64,000 nt of DNA from Pseudonocardia sp. DSM 110487 (GCF_019468565.1 NZ_CP080521.1:1302001-1366000), one strand, 5' to 3'. Numbered from the stretch's first letter, positions 15,663 to 24,505 are shown. A program made the numbers and translations. Notes: generated by a model from the sequence alone, not told the origin.

Positions 15663-16709
15663 GTGGACTTCAGCCTGGACGAGAGCCAGCGCGCGGTCGC
15701 AGGCCTCGCGCGCGAGATCCTGGCTCAGGAGCCCGATCCGGCCGCGCTGTGGAAGGCGATGGGCCAGGCCGGACTGCTCACCCTCTCCGTGCCAGAGTCG
15801 CTCGGCGGCGCCGGGCTGGGCGTCGTCGAGAGCGCGCTGGTGCTCACCGAGGTCGGCCGGCACACGGCGCTGGTCCCGGCGCTGTCCACGCTCGCGCTCG
15901 GCGTGCTCCCGGTGGTCCGGGCGGGCACCGCCGAGCAGCAGCGGGCCGTGCTCGGCCCGGTGGTCGAGGAGGGCGCCGCGCTCACCGCCGCGCTCCACGA
16001 GCCCTCCGCCCCGCTCACCGAGCGCCCGCGCACGAGCGCCGAGCCGGACGGCACGGGCTGGGTCGTGTCAGGTACGAAGATCGGTGTCCCGTACGCAGCC
16101 ACCGCGCACCGGATCCTGGTCCCGGCCGCGATGCCCGGCGGCGATGTCGCCGTGCTGCTGGTCGACCCGGCCGCAGCCGGGGTCACGCTGCACCCGGCGC
16201 CGACCTCCAGCGGGGCACCCGAGCACGTGCTGGTCATGGATGGGGTGTCAACCACGGCGGTGCTCGGTGACGGGGCCCTGCGCGAGCTGCACGCGTGCGC
16301 GGTGGCCGGCGCGAGCGCGGTGGGTGACGGCGTGCTGGCCGGTGCCCTCGACCTGACCACGACGCACGTGCGGTCGCGCGAGCAGTTCGGGCGCCCGCTG
16401 GCCACCTTCCAGGCGGTAGCGCAGCAGATGGCCGACGTCTACATCGCGGCGCGGACGCTCCACCTCGCGGCGCGAGCGGCGTGCTGGCGGCTCGGGGCCG
16501 GGCGGGACGCGGGCGCCGACCTGGACGTCGCCGCGTACTGGCTGGCGCAGGAAGCACCGGCCGCGCTGCACACGTGCCAGCACCTGCACGGCGGGCTCGG
16601 CGTCGACGTCACCTACCCCCTGCACCGGCACTACGCATGGGGCAAGGACCTCGCCCGGTTCGTCGGCGGGGTCGAGCACGGAATCGAACAACTGGGCCTG
16701 CGAATCTAG
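15663..16709 (+). CDS. chsE1: Acyl-CoA dehydrogenase ChsE1 (FadE28-like)
   Basis: A 348-residue ACAD subunit: N-terminal helical domain (LWKAMGQAGLLTLSVPESLGG), a variable middle domain, and REQFGRPLATFQAVAQQMAD with LHGGLGVDVTYPLHRHYAW near the C-terminus. Gene order and length match M. tuberculosis FadE28, the partner of FadE29 in the heterotetramer that dehydrogenates the three-carbon side-chain intermediate 3-oxo-4-pregnene-20-carboxyl-CoA. The next gene begins 9 bp later. The start codon is GTG. Confidence 0.9.
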   Translation: MDFSLDESQRAVAGLAREILAQEPDPAALWKAMGQAGLLTLSVPESLGGAGLGVVESALVLTEVGRHTALVPALSTLALGVLPVVRAGTAEQQRAVLGPVVEEGAALTAALHEPSAPLTERPRTSAEPDGTGWVVSGTKIGVPYAATAHRILVPAAMPGGDVAVLLVDPAAAGVTLHPAPTSSGAPEHVLVMDGVSTTAVLGDGALRELHACAVAGASAVGDGVLAGALDLTTTHVRSREQFGRPLATFQAVAQQMADVYIAARTLHLAARAACWRLGAGRDAGADLDVAAYWLAQEAPAALHTCQHLHGGLGVDVTYPLHRHYAWGKDLARFVGGVEHGIEQLGLRI

Positions 16710-16718
16710 AGGAACCCC

Positions 16719-17873
16719 ATGCGGATCGAGCTCACCGACGAGCAGCAGGCATTGCGCACCGAGCTGCGCGGATACTTCGCGGACCTGCTCACCGACGCCG
16801 AGCGGGAGGTGCTGCTCACCGAGCGGCACGGGCCCGTGTACCGCGACGTGATCCGCCGGATGGGCCGCGACGGCCGGCTGGGCGTCGGATGGCCGGTCGA
16901 GTACGGCGGGCACGGCTTCGGGGAGATCGAGCAGCAGATCTTCGTGGACGAGGCCACCCGCGCGGACGTGCCGCTGCCCTCGGTCACGCTCCAGACCGTC
17001 GGGCCGACGCTGCAGGTCCACGGCACCCCGGAGCAGCGAGCCCGGTTCCTCCCGGCGATCCTGGCCGGCGAGGTGCACTTCGCCATCGGCTACACCGAAC
17101 CGGACGCCGGCACGGATCTCGCCGCGCTGCGCACCACCGCCGTCCGCGACGGCGACACCTACGTCGTCAACGGGCAGAAGATCTTCACCACCGGCGCCCA
17201 CGACGCCGATTTCGTCTGGCTGGCCTGCCGCACCGGGCCGCCTGACTCCCGGCACCGCGGACTGTCGATCCTCATCGTCGACACCCGCGACCCCGGCTTC
17301 TCGTGGACGCCGATCATCACCTGCGACGGGGCACACCACGTCAACGCCACCTACTACACCGACGTGCGGGTGCCGGTCGGCATGCGCGTCGGCGAGGAGA
17401 ACGAGGGCTGGCGGCTGATCACCACCCAGCTCAACCACGAGCGGGTGATGCTCGGCCCGGCGGGGCGCATCGCCGTCCTGCACGACCGGGTGCGCGAGTG
17501 GGCGGCCGCGCACGGCGTGCTCGACCAGCCGGACGTTCGCAGGATGCTCGCCGAGAGCTTCGCCGCCCGGCACGTCAACGAGCTGCTCAACTGGCAGGTC
17601 GCCGCGTCCGCCGCCGACGGCCCGGTGACCGTCGCCGACGCGTCGGCCACCAAGATCTTCGGCTCGGAGGCGGTGCAGCGGATCGGACGGCGGCTGGCCG
17701 AGGTGGTCGGGCGGCACGGGGACCCGAGCGATCCCGATACGGCGTGGCTGGCCCGCTGGCTGGACGTGCACGCCAAGCGCAACCTGGTGCTGACGTTCGG
17801 CGGCGGGGTCAACGAGGTGATGCGCGAGCTCGTCGCGACGGCGGGACTCGGGCTGCCGAGGGTGCCCCGGTGA
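16719..17873 (+). CDS. chsE2: Acyl-CoA dehydrogenase ChsE2 (FadE29-like)
   Basis: The 384-residue partner of ChsE1. It has GRLGVGWPVEYGGHG, the FAD-contact block GYTEPDAGTDLAALRT, VNGQKIFTTGA, and the C-terminal LTFGGGVNEVMRELVA. It supplies the FAD-binding motifs its partner lacks. GAGGAA precedes the ATG. Its stop overlaps the chsH2 GTG start by 4 bases. Established work on the mycobacterial enzyme assigns it the C20-C22 desaturation that precedes hydration by ChsH1-ChsH2. Confidence 0.92.
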   Translation: MRIELTDEQQALRTELRGYFADLLTDAEREVLLTERHGPVYRDVIRRMGRDGRLGVGWPVEYGGHGFGEIEQQIFVDEATRADVPLPSVTLQTVGPTLQVHGTPEQRARFLPAILAGEVHFAIGYTEPDAGTDLAALRTTAVRDGDTYVVNGQKIFTTGAHDADFVWLACRTGPPDSRHRGLSILIVDTRDPGFSWTPIITCDGAHHVNATYYTDVRVPVGMRVGEENEGWRLITTQLNHERVMLGPAGRIAVLHDRVREWAAAHGVLDQPDVRRMLAESFAARHVNELLNWQVAASAADGPVTVADASATKIFGSEAVQRIGRRLAEVVGRHGDPSDPDTAWLARWLDVHAKRNLVLTFGGGVNEVMRELVATAGLGLPRVPR

Positions 17874-18739
17874 ACGAGATAGAGGCCGTGGCCCGACGCC
17901 TGATCGCCGATGGCGACTGCACCCCTCGGCCCGCCAGGGACCCGGTGAACGTGCCGATGGTGCGCAACTGGACCGAGGCGCTCGGCGACGCGAACCCGGC
18001 CTACCCCGACCTCGCGCCCCCGGCGATGGCGCAGGTGTGGACCATGCCCGGCCTGCACGGTCAGCGCTCGGCCGACGACCCGCTCGCCGTCATGACCGCG
18101 GTGCTGGACGAAGCCGGCTACACCTCCGTGGTCGCCACCAACTGCGAGCAGACCTACGCCCGGTACCTGCGCCCCGGCGAGCACGTTGCGGTCCGGTCCC
18201 GGCTCACCGACGTGGTCGGCCCCAAGCGCACCGCGCTGGGCGATGGCTGGTTCGTCACGACCGTGAGCACGTGGACGGTCGACGAGGAGCCGGTGGCCGA
18301 GATGATGTTCCGGGTGCTCAAGTTCCGGCCGCCGGATCTCGTGCCACCGCGGGACGTGCTCCGGCCGGTCGTCAACCGCGACACCGCGTTCTTCTGGGAG
18401 GGCGCGGCGGCAGGGGAGCTGCGGGTGCAGCGCTGCGGCGCGTGCGAGGCGTTGCGGCACCCGCCGGGGCCGATGTGCCCGCGATGCGGTGCGACGGACC
18501 CGTCGTACCTCGTGGCGTCCGGCCGGGGCGAGGTCTACAGCTACGTGGTCCACCACCACCCGCCGGTGCCAGGGCGGGAGCCGCCGTTCGTCGTGGCGGT
18601 GGTCGAGTTGGAGGAGGGCGTGCGGGTGCTTGGCGAGCTGCACACCGACCCGGAACGGGCGCGGATCGGGATGCCGGTCGAGGTCGTCTTCGACCGGATC
18701 GACGGGGATCTGACGCTGCCGGCGTGGCGGCCCCGATGA
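17870..18739 (+). CDS. chsH2: Enoyl-CoA hydratase subunit ChsH2 (MaoC-like plus DUF35)
   Basis: A 289-residue protein with two parts. Residues ~1-150 form a hot-dog (MaoC-like) fold that lacks the catalytic Asp/His pair. Residues ~155-289 are a DUF35 module with a zinc ribbon (CGAC...CPRCG) and an OB fold (GRGEVYSYVVHHHP). In mycobacteria the MaoC part pairs with ChsH1 to hydrate the 17(20)-enoyl-CoA, while the DUF35 part binds the aldolase Ltp2. This is consistent with the ltp2 gene two genes downstream. Both ends overlap neighbours by 4 bases. Confidence 0.92.
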   Translation: MNEIEAVARRLIADGDCTPRPARDPVNVPMVRNWTEALGDANPAYPDLAPPAMAQVWTMPGLHGQRSADDPLAVMTAVLDEAGYTSVVATNCEQTYARYLRPGEHVAVRSRLTDVVGPKRTALGDGWFVTTVSTWTVDEEPVAEMMFRVLKFRPPDLVPPRDVLRPVVNRDTAFFWEGAAAGELRVQRCGACEALRHPPGPMCPRCGATDPSYLVASGRGEVYSYVVHHHPPVPGREPPFVVAVVELEEGVRVLGELHTDPERARIGMPVEVVFDRIDGDLTLPAWRPR

Positions 18740-19119
18740 CCCCGGCCCTCGGGGACGTGCTGCCCGAGCTGCGCATCGAGGCCACGCCGACGTTCGTGAT
18801 CTCGACCGCGCTCGCCACGCGCGACTTCCAGGACGTGCACCACGACCGGGACGCCGCGGTGGCGCGCGGGTCGAAGGACATCTTCCTCAACATCCTCACC
18901 ACCACCGGCCTGGTGCAGCGCTGCGTCACCGACTGGGCGGGGCCCACCGCCCGCGTCCGCGGCGTGGCGATCCGGCTCGGGGCACCCTGCTATGCGGGCG
19001 ACACACTGGTGCTGGGCGGCCGGGTGGTCGAGGCCGGGGCCGAGGTGGTGGTCGAGGTCGTCGGCCGGTGCAGCCTCGGCGACCACGTCACCGGCACCGT
19101 CCGGTTGGAGCTGCCATGA
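18736..19119 (+). CDS. chsH1: Enoyl-CoA hydratase catalytic subunit ChsH1
   Basis: A 127-residue single hot-dog domain carrying the R-hydratase dyad as Asp30-x4-His35 in ATRDFQDVHHDRDAA, the spacing reported for the mycobacterial enzyme. It forms a heterodimer with ChsH2 and hydrates the steroid enoyl-CoA to the 17-hydroxy-20-carboxyl-CoA substrate of Ltp2. Start and stop overlap the flanking genes by 4 bases each. Confidence 0.92.
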   Translation: MTPALGDVLPELRIEATPTFVISTALATRDFQDVHHDRDAAVARGSKDIFLNILTTTGLVQRCVTDWAGPTARVRGVAIRLGAPCYAGDTLVLGGRVVEAGAEVVVEVVGRCSLGDHVTGTVRLELP

Positions 19120-20291
19120 CGGGTCTTGCGGGTGCCGCGGCGATCGCCGGCATCGGGGCAACCGAGTTCTCCAAGGACTCCGGGCGCAGCGAACTGCAGC
19201 TGGCCGCAGAGGCGGCGCGCGGCGCGCTCGCCGACGCGGGCCTGGCGCCGTCCGACGTGGACGGCATGGTGACGTTCTCGATGGACGCCAACGCGGAGGT
19301 CGCGGTGGCGCGGGAGCTCGGCCTGCCGGAACTGCGGTTCTTCAGCCGCATCCCCTACGGCGGTGGCGCGGCGTGCGCGACTGTGCAGCAGGCGGCGATG
19401 GCGATCGCTACGGGCGTAGCGAATGTGGTGGTCTGCTACCGGGCGTTCAACGAGCGATCCGGGGTGCGGTTCGGCCGCACGCAGGCCGGCGCCGTCGCGG
19501 CACCCACGTCCAGTGGCCTCGACAACGGCTGGCACTACCCGATGGGCCTCTCCACGCCCGCCGCCACGGTCGCGATGTTCGCCCGCCGGTACATGCACGA
19601 GTTCGGCGCCACCAGCGAGGACTTCGGGCGGATCGCGGTCGCGATGCGCCGCCATGCGGCCACCAACCCGAATGCGTGGTTCCACGGCCGCCCCATCACG
19701 CTCGCCGACCACCAGGCGTCACGGTGGATCGTCGAGCCGCTGCACCTGCTCGACTGCTGCCAGGAGAGCGACGGCGGGGTGGCGCTGGTCGTCACGAGCG
19801 CCGAGCGGGCCCGCGACCTGCCGAACCCGCCCGCGGTCGTCGCCGCGGCGGCGCAGGGCAGCGGGCCCGACCAGTTCACGATGACCAGCTACTACCGCGA
19901 CGACCTCGCAGGCCTGCCGGAGATGGCGGTGGTGGCGCGCCAGCTGTGGCGGCAGGCCGGGATCGGCCCGGCCGACGTCCAGGTCGCGATGCTCTACGAC
20001 CACTTCACCCCGTTCGTCCTGGTGCAGCTGGAGGAGCTGGGGTTCTGCGGGCGGGGCGAGGGACGCCACTTCGTCGCCGACGGCGGCATCGAGCTCGACG
20101 GCAGGCTCCCGGTCAACACCCACGGTGGGCAGCTCGGCGAGGCCTACATCCACGGCATGAACGGCATCGCCGAGGGGGTGCGCCAGGTGCGGGGAACGTC
20201 GGTCAACCAGGTCGGCGGGGTGGAGCACGTGGTGGTGACCGCCGGTACAGGCGTGCCGACGAGCGGGCTGGTGCTCGCTGCCCGGTCGTGA
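19116..20291 (+). CDS. ltp2: Thiolase-fold retro-aldolase Ltp2
   Basis: A 391-residue thiolase-superfamily (SCP-x/lipid-transfer) protein. Family blocks are AAIAGIGATEFSKDSGRS, LLDCCQESDGGVALVVTS, MLYDHFTPFVLVQLEELGFC and LPVNTHGGQLGEAYIHGMNGI. It lacks the usual acyl-accepting Cys, as expected for an aldolase. Ltp2 with the ChsH2 DUF35 domain cleaves the 17-hydroxy side-chain CoA ester to an androstenedione-type ketone and propionyl-CoA. It is the last gene of the igr operon, and its stop codon TGA is part of a palindromic repeat. Confidence 0.92.
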   Translation: MTGLAGAAAIAGIGATEFSKDSGRSELQLAAEAARGALADAGLAPSDVDGMVTFSMDANAEVAVARELGLPELRFFSRIPYGGGAACATVQQAAMAIATGVANVVVCYRAFNERSGVRFGRTQAGAVAAPTSSGLDNGWHYPMGLSTPAATVAMFARRYMHEFGATSEDFGRIAVAMRRHAATNPNAWFHGRPITLADHQASRWIVEPLHLLDCCQESDGGVALVVTSAERARDLPNPPAVVAAAAQGSGPDQFTMTSYYRDDLAGLPEMAVVARQLWRQAGIGPADVQVAMLYDHFTPFVLVQLEELGFCGRGEGRHFVADGGIELDGRLPVNTHGGQLGEAYIHGMNGIAEGVRQVRGTSVNQVGGVEHVVVTAGTGVPTSGLVLAARS

Positions 20292-20328
20292 GTGGATACG
20301 CGCGCTACAGCTCGCATATTCACTCACG
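20287..20328. repeat. Family B palindrome (CGTGAGTGGATACGCG), ltp2/kshB junction
   Basis: CGTGAGTGGATACGCG...CGCATATTCACTCACG forms a hairpin between convergent ltp2 and kshB. The TGA in each outer arm is the actual stop codon of the gene entering from that side. Further copies occur at 47.6 and 48.7 kb. Confidence 0.85.
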
Positions 20329-21334
20329 AGTCGAAGGTGACGGCGACCTCGTCACTGACGGGCAGCGCCTGGCAGGCCAGCACCCAGCCCTCGTCCAGGT
20401 CGGTGCGGTCGAGCGTCTCGTTGCGCAGCAGCTTCACCTCGCCGCCGGTCACCCGGCACGCACACGCGCCGCACGACCCCTGCCGGCAGGAGAACGGTGC
20501 GTCGACGCCCGCGTCGCGCAGCAGGTCGAGCAGTTTCGTGCCGGGCGGCCATGACATGGCGTGCTGCTCGCCGTCCAGCTCGACCGCGAGCCGGGCGGCG
20601 GTGCCCTCGGTCGCTTCCACCGGCTGTGTGGCCGCGAACGGGTCCTCGTCGAGCGAGACGAACCGCTCGATGTGGATGCGCTTGCGTGGCACGCCCAGAT
20701 CACGCAGCGCGTGCGTGATCGCGTCCATGAACGGTGCCGGCCCGCACACGAAGTGCTCGCGCGGCGCGAACGGTCGGGCCAGCTCGGCCAGCGCGGCTTG
20801 GCTCGGGAGGCCTTGCAGGCTCTCCAGCCAGTGCTGGACGAGCAGCCGGCCCGGGTGTGCCGCGGCGAGCTCGCGCAGCTCGGCGCCGAAGATCACCGAT
20901 CGCTCGTCGCGGTTGGCGTAGACGAGCGCCAGCCGTCCGCTGCCCTGCGCCAGTGCTGCCCGGATGATCGAGATGACCGGCGTGATCCCGCTGCCCGCCG
21001 CGAAGAACGCCATGTCCTCGTCGAGGGAGCGCGGCGTGAAGGTGCCTGCGGGCGGGAGCGTCTCCAGCTCCATGCCGACGGTGACGTTGTCGCAGATCCA
21101 GTTGGAGCCCCGGCCGTCGGTGACCCGCTTGACCGTGACGGCGATCCTGCCCTCGTGCGGCGAGCTGGAGAGCGAGTAGCAGCGGGCCAGCGACGAGCCC
21201 GGGATCCGGATCGTGAGGAACTGGCCTGGGCGGTAGGCGTACCGCTCGCCCAGTTCGGCCGGTACCGAGAAGACGACCGACCGCGCGTCGGAGGTCTCCT
21301 CGACCACCTCGATCACCGTCAGCCGGTCAGCCAT
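20324..21334 (-). CDS. kshB: 3-ketosteroid 9-alpha-hydroxylase reductase KshB
   Basis: A 336-residue reductase with an FAD domain (RCYSLSSSP), an NAD(P) domain (GSGITPVISI; CGPAPFMD) and a C-terminal plant-type ferredoxin domain with Cys283-x4-Cys288-x2-Cys291 and Cys321. It passes electrons from NADH to the Rieske oxygenase KshA, which hydroxylates C9 of androstadienedione so that ring B opens. The ATG overlaps the stop of the small upstream gene by 8 bases, fixing the start. Its stop is supplied by the family B palindrome. Confidence 0.93.
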   Translation of the reverse strand: MADRLTVIEVVEETSDARSVVFSVPAELGERYAYRPGQFLTIRIPGSSLARCYSLSSSPHEGRIAVTVKRVTDGRGSNWICDNVTVGMELETLPPAGTFTPRSLDEDMAFFAAGSGITPVISIIRAALAQGSGRLALVYANRDERSVIFGAELRELAAAHPGRLLVQHWLESLQGLPSQAALAELARPFAPREHFVCGPAPFMDAITHALRDLGVPRKRIHIERFVSLDEDPFAATQPVEATEGTAARLAVELDGEQHAMSWPPGTKLLDLLRDAGVDAPFSCRQGSCGACACRVTGGEVKLLRNETLDRTDLDEGWVLACQALPVSDEVAVTFDS

Positions 21335-21602
21335 CGGGAACCTGCAACTGCCCGGCCATGATCGCGTGTTCGATGCTGCGGTGCAGCCGCGGGCACCCGT
21401 CGTGGCTGCTGAAGGCGTCGCATCGCGCCACGGCGTCGGCCGTCCACTCGATGCTGGTGTGCGCCCAGCTGTTCTTCTTGACCAGTACCCGGCCCGCGCA
21501 GTGCAGGCAGTCGAGCTCGCGCAGGCCGTGCTCCAGGTACTCGCGCCGGTCCGCCGCGGTGGCGGCCGCGAGCTCGTCACGATGGCGGACCGGGCCAGTC
21601 AT
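21327..21602 (-). CDS. Small cysteine-rich protein between kshA and kshB
   Basis: A 91-residue protein with an acidic/helical N-terminus, then DCLHCAGRVLVKK (a CxxC knuckle), a second pair of cysteines at ARCDAF and DGCPRLH, and three to four nearby histidines. The pattern suggests a zinc or iron-sulfur site; I cannot assign a family. The ATG overlaps the kshA stop as ATGA and its own stop overlaps the kshB start by 8 bases, so it is translated in a coupled way with both oxygenase components. A role in KshAB assembly or electron transfer is inference from position only. Confidence 0.8.
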   Translation of the reverse strand: MTGPVRHRDELAAATAADRREYLEHGLRELDCLHCAGRVLVKKNSWAHTSIEWTADAVARCDAFSSHDGCPRLHRSIEHAIMAGQLQVPDG

Positions 21603-22741
21603 GTCACCTCGCTGGCTCGGCGCTGCAGGTTCTCGGCGACCTCCTCCTCCCACGCCTGGATGGCGCGGGTGGTGTCCACCTCGAACTCGAACCGCTTGGT
21701 CATGTCCTCGGTGACGTCCTCGACGTCGACATAGAACTGCTCGTACCAGCGCCGCAGCTGGTAGACGGGGCCGTCCTCCTCGCAGAGGAGCGGGTTGTCG
21801 ATCCGGGTCTTGTTCTTCCAGATCTCCACGTCCTGCAGGAATCCGACGCCGGTGGCCTTGGCGAACTTGGCCGCGATCCGGTCGGCGTCAGCGTCGGAGA
21901 CGCCCGGCGGTTTCCGGACGATGACGCCCCACTGCAGCACGAACGAGTCCGCCGTGACCGGGTAGTGGCAGTTGATCAAGATCGTCTCGATCGTGAAGCC
22001 TCGGTAGTCGTTCCAGAGATTGTCGATCATGTACGAAGGGCCGTAGTACGACGCTTCCGAACGAGCGACGTTGTCCTTGCCTGCGTAGTTCGAGCCCGAC
22101 CCGATGTCCGCCCTGCCACGGGTGTTGAGCAGCTGAGTGGCGACGTGACCCTCGAAGATGTTCTTGAAGTAGGTGGGGAACGCGAAGTGCACGTAGAAGA
22201 AGTGCGCCATGTCGACGACGTTGTCGATGATCTCCCGGCAGTGCGAGCCCTCGATCCGCACCGAGTCCCACGTCCAGTTGCTCCATTCCGATGAGAAGGC
22301 ACCCTCGATCCGTGGGATCACCACCTCCGGCGGTGGCGGGTTGCCCTGCGGGTCGTTCCACACGAAGAGCTGCTTGTTCTCCTCGAGCGTGATCCACGAT
22401 CGGGTCCGCGCCCGTGGCGGCACGCGCTTGGCGTAGGGGATGCCCGCGCAGCGGCCATTGCCGCCCCAGCGCCAGTCGTGGAACGGGCAGGCCACCGCGT
22501 CGCCCTTGACGCTGCCCTGGCTGAGGTCGCCGCCCATGTGGCGGCAGTAGGCGTCGAGCACCTTGAGCTCGCCCTGCGAGTCGGCGAAGACCACGAGCTT
22601 CGTGCCGAACGCCTCGATCGCGTGCGGCTTGCCGTCCCGGAACGAGTCGGCGAGGCCAAGGCAGTGCCAGCCACGCGCGAACCGCGTGGGGGGCGCACCG
22701 ACGTCGATCGTGCGCACTCCGTCGTCACCGTTCTGGATCAT
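21599..22741 (-). CDS. kshA: 3-ketosteroid 9-alpha-hydroxylase oxygenase KshA
   Basis: A 380-residue Rieske non-heme iron oxygenase. The Rieske centre is Cys66-x-His68 and Cys85-x2-His88 (CRHMGGDLS...CPFHDW). The mononuclear iron site is the Asp173-x3-Asp177-x2-His180-x4-His185 pattern in IDNVVDMAHFFYVHF, a KshA hallmark. With KshB it 9-alpha-hydroxylates androstadienedione, giving the unstable product that becomes 3-HSA. The start overlaps the kstD stop as ATGA. Confidence 0.95.
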   Translation of the reverse strand: MIQNGDDGVRTIDVGAPPTRFARGWHCLGLADSFRDGKPHAIEAFGTKLVVFADSQGELKVLDAYCRHMGGDLSQGSVKGDAVACPFHDWRWGGNGRCAGIPYAKRVPPRARTRSWITLEENKQLFVWNDPQGNPPPPEVVIPRIEGAFSSEWSNWTWDSVRIEGSHCREIIDNVVDMAHFFYVHFAFPTYFKNIFEGHVATQLLNTRGRADIGSGSNYAGKDNVARSEASYYGPSYMIDNLWNDYRGFTIETILINCHYPVTADSFVLQWGVIVRKPPGVSDADADRIAAKFAKATGVGFLQDVEIWKNKTRIDNPLLCEEDGPVYQLRRWYEQFYVDVEDVTEDMTKRFEFEVDTTRAIQAWEEEVAENLQRRASEVT

Positions 22742-24399
22742 CGAACTCCCTCTTCGACGGTGGCGGTGGCCAGGTCGAGCGCGGCGACGTATCCCCACGT
22801 CATGGCCGGTCCGATGGTTGCTCCGGCGCCTGCGTAGGTGCGTCCCATCACCGACGCGCCGGCGTTGCCGGCCGCGTAGAGCCCTGCGATCACGCTGCCG
22901 TCCTCGCGGAGCACCCGCGACCGCTCGTCGACCCGCAACCCGCCCTTGGTGCCCAGGTCGCCCGGCACGATGCGGACCGCGTGGAACGGTGCGACGTCGA
23001 GCGGGCCGAGGCACGGGTTGGGCTGCTGGCGCGGGTCGCCGTAGTAGCGGTCGTATGCGCTGTCGCCGCGGCCGTACCCCTCGTCCCGGCCGCGGCGGGC
23101 GAAACCGTTGAACTCCTCGACCGTGGCCGTCAGTGCATCGCCGGGCACGCCGATCGAGGCGGCCAACTCGCCGAGCGTGGGTGCGGTGTGCACCGCGCCC
23201 GCCTTGTACCAGCGGCCGGGGAAGGGCCGGCGCGGGCCGAGCCCGGCGAAGGGGTAGCGGTTGCGGTAGCGCTGGTCGGCGATCAGCCAGGACGGGACGT
23301 GCCCGACGCCCGTGGCGTGCCCGTCGTACATGGCGTGCACGGCGTCGACGTACGGCGCGGCCTCGTTGACGAACCGCCTGCCCGCCCCGTTGACCAGGAT
23401 GCAGCCCGGGAGCGTGCGCTCGGCGAGGCAGAAGTACGGGCCGCCGGTGAGCGGGACCGACGGGCCCCACCACGCGTCGTCCATCAGGTCGACGGCCGCG
23501 CCGATGCGCTGCCCGGCCTCGATGCCGTCGCCGGTGTTCGTGACGGCACCCGTGGTCCAGTCGGTGCCGATCGGCGCGCGCTGGTACCGGGCGCGCATGG
23601 CCGCGTTGCGCTCGAAGCCCCCTGACGCGACAACGACGCCTCGCCGGGCGCGCAGCACCTCCGCGGTGCCGTCGCGCAGCACGCGCACGCCGGTGACGCG
23701 CCCGTCCTCGACCTCAAGATCGACAAGGGACACCCCCAGCTCGACGGGCACCCGTGCGGTGGCGAGACCGGCGCGCAGTCCGGCGGCGAGCGCCTGGCCG
23801 AGGGTGAGCACGCGCCCCCCACGGAGCCGCCGCCCGAACACGCGTGCGGCGCGGAGCAGGCCGCGCGGGTGGCGGGCGATCAGGTTCAGCCAGCGGAAGT
23901 CGGCGGCGGTGATCGCCATGCTCGACGGTGCGGCCATGTACGGCGGGTTGAGGTGGTCGAGCTCGGGGCCGAGCACCTTCGCGTCGAGCGGCCGGGGTTC
24001 GATGCTGCGCCCGGCAGCGACCCCACCGGGCGCCTCCGGGTAGTAGTCGGCGTAGCCCGGCACCCACGCGAAGCGCAGCGGGGTGTGCGCGATGACGAAG
24101 TCGAGCATCCGCGGGCCGTGCTCCAGGAACGCGCGGCGCCGCGGCTCGGGCACGGTGTCGCCGAGCAGGTGCTCGAGGTAGGCGGCCGCGTTCTCGGGGG
24201 AGTCGGATACGCCCGCTCGGCGCAGCACCGAGTTGTTCGGGATCCAGATCCCGCCCCCTGACCGCGCGGTGGATCCGCCGAAGTGCGGCGCCTTCTCCAC
24301 CACCACGACGGCGAGGTCGCGGTGGGCAGCGGTCAGCGCCGCGGTCATGCCGGCGGCCCCGCTACCCACCACCACGACATCGACCTCAGCGGTCGTCAT
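22738..24399 (-). CDS. kstD: 3-ketosteroid delta-1-dehydrogenase
   Basis: A 553-residue flavoprotein with the N-terminal FAD loop VVVGSGAAGMTAA, the GGSTARSGGGIWIPNN block, and the C-terminal signature AAGNAGASVMGRTYAGAGATIGPAMTWGY. That signature keeps the Tyr-x-Gly-x-Gly arrangement that includes the catalytic Tyr and Gly of known KstD. It introduces the C1-C2 double bond in ring A. The ATG at the FAD strand is chosen over an open extension of 32 codons that lacks homology. It leads the four-gene kstD-kshA-small-kshB operon. Confidence 0.93.
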   Translation of the reverse strand: MTTAEVDVVVVGSGAAGMTAALTAAHRDLAVVVVEKAPHFGGSTARSGGGIWIPNNSVLRRAGVSDSPENAAAYLEHLLGDTVPEPRRRAFLEHGPRMLDFVIAHTPLRFAWVPGYADYYPEAPGGVAAGRSIEPRPLDAKVLGPELDHLNPPYMAAPSSMAITAADFRWLNLIARHPRGLLRAARVFGRRLRGGRVLTLGQALAAGLRAGLATARVPVELGVSLVDLEVEDGRVTGVRVLRDGTAEVLRARRGVVVASGGFERNAAMRARYQRAPIGTDWTTGAVTNTGDGIEAGQRIGAAVDLMDDAWWGPSVPLTGGPYFCLAERTLPGCILVNGAGRRFVNEAAPYVDAVHAMYDGHATGVGHVPSWLIADQRYRNRYPFAGLGPRRPFPGRWYKAGAVHTAPTLGELAASIGVPGDALTATVEEFNGFARRGRDEGYGRGDSAYDRYYGDPRQQPNPCLGPLDVAPFHAVRIVPGDLGTKGGLRVDERSRVLREDGSVIAGLYAAGNAGASVMGRTYAGAGATIGPAMTWGYVAALDLATATVEEGVR

Positions 24400-24422
24400 C
24401 TCGCCTCCCGTTCGCCAAGAAC

Positions 24423-24436
24423 TAGAACAGGTTATA
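24423..24436. promoter_or_regulatory. KstR operator of the kstD operon
   Basis: TAGAACAGGTTATA fits the KstR consensus at all fixed positions. It lies 23 bp upstream of the kstD start in the divergent gap with the second flavoprotein gene. Confidence 0.85.
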
Positions 24437-24478
24437 GAAATCGCTGCGATCGCGCTACGGTGACCGTGATCGCGCGGC

Positions 24479-24492
24479 GAGAACCTGTTGCA
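24479..24492. promoter_or_regulatory. KstR-like site before the second flavoprotein gene
   Basis: GAGAACCTGTTGCA has the AAC-N2-GTT core and terminal A, with G in place of the leading T. It lies 13 bp upstream of the downstream gene's start codon. Confidence 0.6.
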
Positions 24493-24505
24493 CAAGGGAG
24501 TGTCG

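Noticed and set aside
13335..15998. Very long reverse-strand reading frame (over 880 codons) opposite fadE34
   Set aside because: It is the GC-bias shadow of the real dehydrogenase gene: its sequence is low-complexity Arg/Gly/Val with no domain, while the forward frame shows complete ACAD motifs.
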